Assembly: GCF_001602625.1 (NCBI RefSeq)
Contig: NZ_LECR01000044.1
Coordinates: 6,512 to 12,242, forward strand
Source of the DNA: Sodalis-like endosymbiont of Proechinophthirus fluctus
Lineage (GTDB): Bacteria; Pseudomonadota; Gammaproteobacteria; Enterobacterales; Enterobacteriaceae
Reading direction: 5' to 3'
DNA length: 5,731 bases
Numbering within the stretch: position 1 is the first letter of the stretch; every line of letters begins with the position of its first letter. This document shows, one piece after another, positions 1 through 5,673 of this stretch. The notes beneath the pieces are model-generated. The model was given only the letters and a program-made list of their open reading frames with translations. It had not been told where the DNA came from and ran no database searches. Made by a program: the position numbers and the translations under genes.

Positions 1-535
1 CGATAAACCTCAAGCCACACCAGCACATTATATAAGTATACCGTTATTTTTCAAAATACTCATACAGGCATATATACCCGAATCAGAAACGACGTCCAGG
101 ACTGCAAAATCACCAACAGCAGCAAAATATTAAGGGGCGATGCTTGGCTGTGTGCGCCACCTTCCAAGCTATAGAATAGCTTAACAGCAGGCAAAAGAAG
201 TTCGACACTACCACGACCTACAGGGATTGCAGATAGGCTTCGATGTAGAGAGGATAGTCCATAGCAGCTGCATGAAATTAGCGAGATTAAGAGAAACGAT
301 CAGAGTGCCGTTTAGCCGGGTACCAGATCGATCTAGTGCGGAAATGCCGCACGCTATTTCGGCCACACTAATTTTAAAAGACAATCAAAAACGGCTGCAT
401 AAATAGCAGCAACCATAGGTGCGGCAGGAGAATCATCTCCTTGCGGTCGTGAGCCATCTGCAAGAGTGTCAACAGACCCGGGATCCACCACGCGCCACGG
501 CCGCCAGTCGATGATTTAATATTGGCGTTAGACAT
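1..535 (-). pseudogene. potH: Putrescine ABC transporter permease PotH, pseudogene, cut by the window edge
   Basis: Remnant of PotH, one of two inner-membrane permease subunits of the PotFGHI putrescine importer. The ATG at 533-535 overlaps the end of the potG frame and opens MSNANIKSS. Pieces matching E. coli PotH then follow in order, in changing frames: PFLIVF, KISVAEIA, NLANFMQL, EAYLQSL, NILLLLVIL, SWTSFLIRVY and ILKNN. About the first 165 of roughly 317 residues fall inside the window; the rest lies off the left edge. Damage seen: a frameshift just after PFLIVF, another after NLANFMQL, an in-frame TAG just after EAYLQSL where E. coli has Gln, and further shifts before NILLLL and after SFLIRVY. 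The identification is firm because many blocks match collinearly and potG lies directly upstream. It cannot encode a working permease. Confidence 0.9.
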
Positions 536-1310
536 ACATTTCCCCTCCCCTATACGATAAAGGATTGGTCAGTTGGGAGCTGATAATCTGCCCACTATTA
601 AGGAGAACGTAGTAAATGGACAAATCCCCAAGTAGGCGATATTGATCTTCCCTGACGACGAAGTTGCAGATGCCTGCTGGCGCTCCCTCGTACAATATGA
701 TTATTCCAGCCGCAACGCCATGTGAACCAGCGCGCCATCCACCACCGAGACGTCGGTATTCACCCGCAGCGGAGATAGCAAGCCCCGGACTTTGCAATAT
801 CAGAGCGTTATCGGAACTAGCTTTAATCAATCCATCAAATATATTTAACGAGCTGATGAATTCAGTGCTGAACCGGCTGTTTGGATTCTCATAAATTTTC
901 TCCAGCTCATCGATTTGCATAAATTTTCCATGGTTCATGATGGCGATACGGCCTGCCATAGTCATCGCTTCTTCTTGATCTAACATAACGCAGGTCACGG
1001 CGACCCCCGCTCGAGAACATCTACCACTTAGCTGTATACGATCGCGCAACTTCTTATCTAGATCGCCCATCGGTTCATCCAGACTTGGATCTTTCCGCCA
1101 AGCTGCGCGCCGCATGCTCCTGCATATGCACCATCGCCAGCATCTCATCTACCCGCTGTTCAATTTCTGCGCTCGGTAGCTTGGTCCTGTTTCAGGCCGA
1201 AGGCGATATTCTGTTCCACCGTCATTTGGGAAACAGCGCATAGGAATGGAACATCATATTGATGGGTCGTTGATAGGGCGGCGTATGGAAGAGATCCAGG
1301 TTATCAAGGC
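528..1310 (-). pseudogene. potG: Putrescine ABC transporter ATP-binding protein PotG, pseudogene
   Basis: Remnant of the cytoplasmic ATPase of the PotFGHI putrescine importer. Homology starts near 1308 (LDNLDLF, then PPYQRPINMMFHSYALFP) and ends at 528. About the first 77 of 377 E. coli residues, including Walker A, are missing. A one-base loss near 1231 shifts the frame before MTVEQNIAFGLKQD, and another shift follows before KLPSAEIEQRVDEML. Near 1108-1114 the sequence jumps from MQEHA to ARSLAERSK, removing the LSGGQ signature. The open stretch 528-1148 keeps DEPMGDLDKKLRDR (Walker B and D-loop) and DQEEAMTMAGRIAIMN. The H-loop is shortened: CVMVTHDQ has become CVMLDQ, losing the His. The C-terminal regulatory domain is partly present (CNFVV, LGDLSIYYVLLNSGQIIS), but the extreme C-terminus is lost. 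No ATPase activity is plausible. Confidence 0.93.
541..546 (-). promoter_or_regulatory. Ribosome binding site for potH
   Basis: On the minus strand AGGGGA, within a longer G-rich run (GGGGAGGGGA, 541-550), lies 5 bases upstream of the potH ATG at 535. It supports that start. The site has survived although the gene behind it is broken. Confidence 0.6.
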
Positions 1311-1311
1311 A

Positions 1312-1395
1312 AGGACAATGGCGTCGTGGGTCAGTGTCTCGAAACACGCTAGCATTCGCAAAAAATTTGAAGCTTATGTCAAGGAAAATCTTAGC
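1312..1395 (+). pseudogene. grxA: Probable 3' remnant of glutaredoxin 1
   Basis: The plus-strand frame ends FEAYVKENLS, matching the C-terminus FAAWVKENLDA of E. coli GrxA (85 residues), a small cytoplasmic redox protein that reduces disulfides, including that of ribonucleotide reductase. Upstream residues (VSVSKHASIRKKF) align weakly to the IFVDQQHIGGYTDF segment, keeping the KH/QH and F positions. The N-terminal two thirds, with the CPYC active site, is absent. The match is short, so the call rests mainly on gene order: in E. coli K-12 grxA lies between ybjM and the pot operon and is convergent to ybjM, exactly the arrangement here. The frame runs on to a stop at 1432-1434, beyond the normal end. 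A chance resemblance remains possible. Confidence 0.5.
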
Positions 1396-1868
1396 CCGTG
1401 CCTGCCCTTACGACGTCTACCGCCCGACAGATAGTGATTTGGCCTAGTGGGATGTCGCCGCCACGCTGCAGTTGCCCACAGCACTTTAATGCGCTGGATA
1501 GTGCATTAAACATCCCAGCGAAGCAGCAGCCAAACGCGCCAAAAACACACCAAAATACTGCACTCAGCAGAGATAGGTTAGTTAACGCCATAGCCTGTAA
1601 CCGGTCGTGGGTCGTGACGCCGATATTAAATAGCAAACAATAGACTGCCGCGGCAAGCAATGCACCCAGCGGCGGATAAAATGGGTTATTGTTGCCTGAT
1701 AGCAGCGCGCCGAGAATACTGTGCAGCATAAACAATAGTAGGTCGAATTTCCCGCCTTGGCCCGCCTTACAGCCAAAGGACACCAGAGCAGTTTTTTGAC
1801 TGATAAAAATAAGCAAAAAATCAGCGAGCTGTCCCCGCGATTCCTGCATTATACCGATGAATCGCCAT
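1391..1868 (-). pseudogene. ybjM: Inner-membrane protein YbjM, frameshifted near the N-terminus
   Basis: YbjM is a small inner-membrane protein of unknown function, 125 residues in E. coli. The open frame at 1391-1849 carries LLSAVFWCVFGAFGCCF, close to E. coli LLSAVFWCALGALCFLF, preceded by LGALLAAAVYCLL (E. coli FGAMLAAPCSMLI). The probable true start is the ATG at 1866-1868, with GAGGGAG six bases upstream. It encodes MAIHRYNAGIAGTAR and then meets TGA. MAIHRYNAGIAG resembles E. coli MKHKQRWAGAI, while the following membrane segment is in the longer frame, so one frameshift lies near 1825-1840. The ATG at 1847-1849 has no comparable ribosome binding site. The C-terminus is about 25 residues longer than in E. 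coli and overlaps the grxA scrap tail to tail, probably after loss of the native stop. Three hydrophobic stretches remain. Probably non-functional. Confidence 0.75.
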
Positions 1869-1874
1869 GGTTGA

Positions 1875-1881
1875 CTCCCTC
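1875..1881 (-). promoter_or_regulatory. Ribosome binding site for the original ybjM start
   Basis: GAGGGAG on the minus strand, 6 bases upstream of the ATG at 1868. It is the reason for choosing 1868 over the ATG at 1849 as the ancestral ybjM start. Confidence 0.6.
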
Positions 1882-2820
1882 ATAGTTACCAATACGATAG
1901 CAGCAATAGTGTCTGTTTCCAGTGTAAAAAAGCAAGCGCCCCTATAGCGGATTATGCGGGGGAAGAAATCCCGGCAAATCGCCTAATAGGCGGGACGCTC
2001 GGGCTTCTCAAGATGAGGAAATTAAAGAAAAGCAGTCAGCCAAGCTTGCCTGACCTCCCGCGAGGTTACACGCTGAGATGTGCACTACACATAGGCACAT
2101 GAATGCCAAAAGTCGGACGGGATTAAGTAGGTTCAAGACGCTTGAGTTTTTTATTTTCTTCTCCCCTATCCTTTTTATCACCCTCTCCGATGCTATTTCA
2201 TTTAAAATTAAATCATTTTTTGATAAAACGAAAATTTTTTTGTCTTAACAAAGAGTATGCCAAACGGTGGCGTCACAGACGCAAACCCGTCAATTGTGAC
2301 CTACGCAAGGGTTTTATCTATAAAACAAAGTAACCCACTCCATGTGCCATTACTCTCCTTGCGCAATTAATCATCACAACTTGGGTGTAATTCCATCACG
2401 TGATGTATTTCCAGGAATAACGTCCCATTAAACATTATTTAATCACCTATCATGAAAATTAAATTTCACATGTAACGCGCGAAATTAAAAAAATAACCTA
2501 GAGAAGATAAAGGGAGAACTAAATTTTTTTGAAATATAATCACCATATTTAAACATTCATATCATGAACGCCAGTGTATTCTATCATTAATTGATCACGA
2601 CAGTGAATATTATACCATGGCTGCTTATTGCAATTAAATATTCGACTAGTGCTACAAAATGGCATTAACGCTGGAAGTAACAAATAAACACATTATTATT
2701 CCCCCTGAAGATTTCAGATAAATCCACAACGAATAATTGAATACCTCAATATAATTATATAAAACAGAGTGCGGCTAGCATTTATTGCCCGTCAGCCTTT
2801 GCGTTTTGTTCAGAGAATTT
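1882..2820. other. Long gene-free stretch between ybjM and sdaC
   Basis: About 940 bases with no coding region I can support on either strand. The part from about 2130 to 2770 is markedly AT-rich, with many A and T runs. The only open frames are short, low in complexity and match nothing I know. In E. coli the gene divergent from ybjM is ybjL; I looked for ybjL-like protein segments and saw none. The right end should hold the old sdaC promoter. One poor candidate is TTGAAT near 2737 with TAAAAC 17 bases downstream. I found no convincing CRP site close to sdaC. The stretch is best read as eroded former genes plus leader DNA. Confidence 0.6.
2394..2405. repeat. Perfect 12-base palindrome CATCACGTGATG
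   Basis: CATCAC followed directly by its reverse complement GTGATG, alone in the AT-rich gene-free stretch. The form fits a dimeric regulator site, but it lies about 415 bases upstream of sdaC and no regulator can be named. Confidence 0.5.
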
Positions 2821-3824
2821 ATGGACATAACAAAAGCTTCCCGCGCGCGGGTTATCTCTTCCGACGCGGCCTGGCGCAAAATCGATACGGTATAGATGTT
2901 GGGACTTTATGGCACGGCTATCCGGCGCTGGCGTTTTGTTCCTGCCTATCAATGGGATATCGGTAGGCTGATGCCGATATTTATCATGGCGTTTATCACT
3001 TTTCCTATGACATTTTTCGCCCACTAGGAGATGACGCGATTCGTGCTATCGGGCAGCGGTAAATGCAACGACATTACCGATGTTGTGAAGGAGCATTTCA
3101 GCGACCGCATGAGTAACCACCTTATTACTCTGTTGTATTTCTTGGCCAACTATCCGATCTTGCTGGTATATAGCGTCGCTATCACTAATACCGTCGAGAG
3201 TTTCATCGTACATCAGCTCGGCTACAGCGCGTTGCCGCAGGCTTTGCTGGCGTTGCTGTTGATAGTGGGGCTGATGATGATCATCTGGCTTGGCAAGGAC
3301 ATTATTATCGTTAACTAGATGAGCGTGTTTGTGTTCCCTTTCTTCGCGATGCTGGTGTTTTTATCATTCTATTTAATTCTGTACTAGAGCGGCGCGATAT
3401 TCCATGCGTTGCTGGTGCAGCCGCAAACCGACAGCAGCGGGATGTTTAGCACCCTGTAGCTAGCGGTGCCGATCATGGTGTTTTCATTTAATTATTCCCC
3501 TATATCTCATTATTATTCGCAATGTCCAAACGCGAAGAATACGGCGAGGTAGCCCGAATTGAATGCCTCCGTATCTTGGCATGTAGCTATGTGATGATGG
3601 TACTGGCCGTGATGTTTTTCTTTTTTAGCTGCACTCTAAGCCTTTTTCCGGAAAACATGCAGGAAGATAAAGAGCAAAATATTTCCATTCTGTCCTATCT
3701 TGCAAACCATTTTTGATAATTCCTTTATCGCCTTGCTGGGGCCTATTATCGCATCGTTAAATCCTTTCTAAGGCACTATCTCAGCGTCAGTGAAGGGTTT
3801 AGTGGACTGGTGACTTCGGCCTTG

Positions 3825-3868
3825 TGCCCACCCCACTGGCAAGGAGATTTCCGTCGGTGGGGTGGGCA
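3825..3868. repeat. 12-base perfect inverted repeat with 20-base loop inside sdaC
   Basis: TGCCCACCCCAC at 3825-3836 and its exact reverse complement at 3857-3868. In RNA the stem could extend by four pairs (two of them G.U wobbles), and the loop contains GGA/TCC around GATT. It falls where the sdaC reading (CPPHWQGDFRRWGGQ) no longer matches the expected permease sequence and is about five codons longer, so it may be an insertion or a template-switch product. Confidence 0.8.
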
Positions 3869-3924
3869 AAGTAACCACCATATTAATGCTCTTGACAGCC
3901 TGAGCCTGGGCTGGCTTGTCGCTA

Positions 3925-3954
3925 CAATCAACCCGAGAATGCTCGGGTTGATTG
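3925..3954. repeat. 13-base perfect inverted repeat with 4-base loop inside sdaC
   Basis: CAATCAACCCGAG at 3925-3937, loop AATG, then the exact reverse complement at 3942-3954. It covers the codons for TINPRMLGLIE, which still match E. coli SdaC TLNPSILGMIE, so the hairpin lies in conserved coding sequence. No T-run follows on either strand, so it is not a typical terminator. Confidence 0.85.
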
Positions 3955-4118
3955 AAACCTTAGGCAGCCTGGTCATCGGCATGCTACTGTTCTTAATGCC
4001 GATGTACGCTTTTAAACAAGTTCCTGCCATGGATCGCTACCATGGATTGGCGAGCAATTATTTCGTTTGGGAGATTGGGCTCGTCGCGCTGACTGCGACC
4101 ATCTATAAGCTCATGTGA

Positions 4119-4204
4119 GGCGTTCCTCTAGCGATGTCTGTTCAGTTCAGGGTGGCAACGCTACCTTGTGCCAGCGCGAGAAGATCGCACTATCCCTGGC
4201 GAGT
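4119..4204. other. Tail-to-tail spacer between sdaC and dacC, with weak hairpins
   Basis: 86 bases between two converging genes. A possible hairpin pairs GGTGGC (4151-4156) with GCTACC (4160-4165) around AAC, with one G.U pair. A second, bulged one pairs GCCAG (4170-4174) with CTGGC (4196-4200) and, inside it, GCGA (4176-4179) with TCGC (4185-4188). Neither has a clear T-run, so a terminator for dacC is expected here but not demonstrated. Confidence 0.3.
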
Positions 4205-5422
4205 TTAGCTAACCAAACCTTGTATCTTAGATGGAATCCAGTCCCACAGCGTGCGGAAAATACCTCCTTTCTTCACCTCTTCCATCACCACTAGCGGGTG
4301 CTGTTCAATGATATTGCCGTCTAGACTAAAACTGATTGTGCCCACTACCTGATCCTTGGCTAGCGGCGCTTCCAGATGCGGGGATGCCAGCATGAAGGAC
4401 GCCTTCAGATTTTTCAATTGCCCTTTCGGCAAGGTAATCACCGCATCCTGTACGACGCCCAAATTCACCTGACTGCGATCGCCAAACCATACCCGCTGCT
4501 GGGTAAACGGGCGGTCTTTCGGAATAGGCATCACGGTTTCATAAAACCGGAACCCCCAGGTCAGCAATTTCTCACTTTCGCGAAAGCGAATACCATCGGT
4601 CGGAGCGCCTAGCACTACGGAAATGAGCCGCATGCCGTTATCGGTGGCCGACGCTACTAGATTATGACCGGCGCCGCTGGTATAACCAGTTTTCACACCG
4701 TCAACAGCTAGGTTACTGCTCCACAACAGACGATTACGGTTAGGCTGTTTGATTTTGTTGTAGGTGAACTCTTTCTCTTTATGCAGCGCGTACTCGTCCG
4801 GCGCATTGCGAATAAGCGCCTGGCTGAGGATAGCCATGTCCCGCGCGGTACTGTACTGCCCTTGCGTATCGAGGCCGTGTACCGTCAGAAAACGGGTGTT
4901 CTTCAGTCCCAAAGCCGCGGCGTACTGATTCATCAGGCTAACAAACGCGTCCTGGCTGCCGGAAACATGGTCCGCCAGCGCGATGCTAGCGTCATTTCCG
5001 GACTGGATAATAATCCCTTTATTGAGATTATCGACCGTCACCTGTTCGCCCGGTTTCAGAAACATCAGCGACGAACCGCGAAGAACCGGATTGCCGGTGG
5101 CCCAGGCATCTTTACCGATCGTAACTTTGTCCTCTGGATGAATTTTGCCGGCCTTCATTGCCTGTCCGATGACATAGCTGGACATGATTTTGGTGAGGCT
5201 CGCGGGGTCAAGGCGCTGATCGGCATTGGATTCCGCCAGCACCTTACCGCTTTGGTAATCCATCAGGATATACGCGCGGGCGTTGATTTCCGGCGCGGCG
5301 GGCGGAGCCTCAGCAGCGTATGTGACGGGGATGGCGAAGACCAGTAATGTACCCAAAGCAAGGGCATAACGTTGAGTGCTGAAAACAGGTTTCATCATAA
5401 TGAGGCTAGAGTATCCATTCAA
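4205..5422 (-). CDS. dacC: D-alanyl-D-alanine carboxypeptidase DacC (PBP6-type)
   Basis: An intact 405-residue frame. DacC removes the terminal D-Ala from peptidoglycan pentapeptides in the periplasm, limiting cross-linking. The penicillin-binding motifs are all present: S75-L-T-K78 (active-site Ser and Lys), S141-G-N143 and K244-T-G246. Residues about 10-36 form a signal peptide (basic start, hydrophobic [14 protein letters not shown], likely cleavage after TYA). The C-terminal domain follows, ending in a [13 protein letters not shown] amphipathic helix typical of the membrane anchor. [13 protein letters not shown] matches E. coli DacC (400 residues) better than DacA. The frame starts with TTG at 5422, with GGTGA six bases upstream, and MNGYSSL resembles E. 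coli MTQYSSL. ATGs at 5398 and 5395 also give a good signal peptide but lack a clear ribosome binding site. It is the only intact recognisable gene here. Confidence 0.95.
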   Translation of the reverse strand: MNGYSSLIMMKPVFSTQRYALALGTLLVFAIPVTYAAEAPPAAPEINARAYILMDYQSGKVLAESNADQRLDPASLTKIMSSYVIGQAMKAGKIHPEDKVTIGKDAWATGNPVLRGSSLMFLKPGEQVTVDNLNKGIIIQSGNDASIALADHVSGSQDAFVSLMNQYAAALGLKNTRFLTVHGLDTQGQYSTARDMAILSQALIRNAPDEYALHKEKEFTYNKIKQPNRNRLLWSSNLAVDGVKTGYTSGAGHNLVASATDNGMRLISVVLGAPTDGIRFRESEKLLTWGFRFYETVMPIPKDRPFTQQRVWFGDRSQVNLGVVQDAVITLPKGQLKNLKASFMLASPHLEAPLAKDQVVGTISFSLDGNIIEQHPLVVMEEVKKGGIFRTLWDWIPSKIQGLVS

Positions 5423-5427
5423 TAAGA

Positions 5428-5450
5428 GTCACCACGTGCAATCTGGTGAC
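5428..5450 (-). promoter_or_regulatory. 7-base inverted repeat in the dacC leader
   Basis: GTCACCA at 5428-5434 and its reverse complement TGGTGAC at 5444-5450, with a 9-base loop. In dacC mRNA the downstream arm contains the GGUGA ribosome binding site, so a hairpin would cover it. It could equally be a protein-binding operator or chance. Confidence 0.4.
5429..5433 (-). promoter_or_regulatory. Ribosome binding site GGTGA for the TTG start of dacC
   Basis: On the minus strand GGTGA lies 6 bases before the TTG at 5422. It favours TTG over the ATGs at 5398 and 5395. It also lies entirely within one arm of the inverted repeat at 5428-5450. Confidence 0.45.
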
Positions 5451-5455
5451 GTATG

Positions 5456-5491
5456 TTGCGCGCATGGGCCAGTAACGAGTTTGCGCGCATG
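5456..5491. repeat. 11-base direct repeat TTGCGCGCATG, two copies upstream of dacC
   Basis: Exact copies at 5456-5466 and 5481-5491, 25 bases apart. Each contains the 8-base palindrome TGCGCGCA. They lie 34 to 69 bases upstream of the dacC TTG, downstream of the best promoter candidate. Confidence 0.6.
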
Positions 5492-5501
5492 TCTATGTCA
5501 T

Positions 5502-5510
5502 ATCCTAGCA
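5502..5510 (-). promoter_or_regulatory. Candidate dacC promoter (extended -10)
   Basis: On the minus strand TGCTAGGAT (TGn followed by TAGGAT) resembles an extended -10 element about 80 bases before the dacC start. No good -35 is seen at the right distance. A perfect TTGACA lies further upstream (5573-5578) but has no -10 at 16-18 bases. Tentative. Confidence 0.25.
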
Positions 5511-5548
5511 AATCTACTTCTATCGAAAGCATTTAACTTTGTCGCATT

Positions 5549-5558
5549 GGCGCGCGCC
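5549..5558. repeat. 10-base palindrome GGCGCGCGCC
   Basis: GC-only perfect palindrome in the dacC upstream region, near the two TGCGCGCA cores. It may be chance in CG-rich sequence. Confidence 0.4.
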
Positions 5559-5603
5559 TATCAGTCCTTTTATTGTCAATTTTTCATCTCCCACACGGCG
5601 CAG

Positions 5604-5624
5604 AAAAAAAATGCCTTTCGGCAT
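5604..5624 (-). terminator. Rho-independent terminator, minus strand
   Basis: Read on the minus strand: ATGCC, loop GAAA, GGCAT, then a run of eight T (5604-5611, the first T also closing the stem). The stem is short (5 pairs) but has a stable GNRA loop and a clean T-run. It points to a gene transcribed leftwards from beyond the right edge and would insulate dacC from it. Confidence 0.6.
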
Positions 5625-5644
5625 GGGTAATTAATTAAATTTAG

Positions 5645-5662
5645 TATATTATATATAATATA
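5645..5662. repeat. 18-base perfect AT palindrome
   Basis: TATATTATATATAATATA equals its own reverse complement. It sits between the possible upstream gene end and the terminator, in all-AT DNA. Simple-sequence origin is likely. Confidence 0.5.
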
Positions 5663-5673
5663 TACATAACTAG

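Larger units (their letters stand above)
2821..4118 (+). pseudogene. sdaC: Serine:H+ symporter SdaC, pseudogene
   Basis: Remnant of SdaC, an inner-membrane serine permease of the hydroxy/aromatic amino acid permease family, 429 residues in E. coli. The start at 2821 is well supported: WRK at residues 18-20 and the first damaged codon, residue 25, align without gaps to E. coli AWRKTDTMW. Collinear blocks follow: [114 protein letters not shown] and LFLMPMYAFKQVPAM, ending at the TGA at 4116-4118. In-frame TAG codons lie at 2893, 3025, 3316, 3385 and 3457. Frameshifts lie near 2922 and 2957 (compensating), near 3510, and around 3715-3770 with some loss of sequence. Two strong hairpins lie inside the 3' third. 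No serine deaminase gene follows, unlike E. coli sdaCB. Not functional. Confidence 0.94.

Noticed and set aside
664..894. 76-codon plus-strand frame
   Set aside because: Antisense to the potG remnant, whose minus-strand reading matches PotG clearly.
2290..2310. Possible CRP half-site TTGTGA upstream of sdaC
   Set aside because: The matching TCACA half is missing at the right spacing, and it is over 500 bases from the sdaC start.
2142..2333. 63-codon plus-strand frame in the gene-free stretch
   Set aside because: Low-complexity Phe/Ser/Lys-rich reading of AT-rich DNA with no good ribosome binding site and no recognisable family.
3031..3716. Two separate small membrane-protein genes (3031-3318 and 3522-3716)
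   Set aside because: Both are consecutive fragments of one SdaC reading, separated by nonsense codons and a frameshift.
3776..4030. 84-codon minus-strand frame
   Set aside because: Opposite the SdaC C-terminal region, and it contains both hairpins, whose symmetry makes both strands read open. No independent support.
4781..5347. 188-codon open frame on the plus strand
   Set aside because: It lies wholly antisense to the intact, motif-bearing dacC and has no recognisable protein features. Such shadow frames are usual opposite GC-rich genes.
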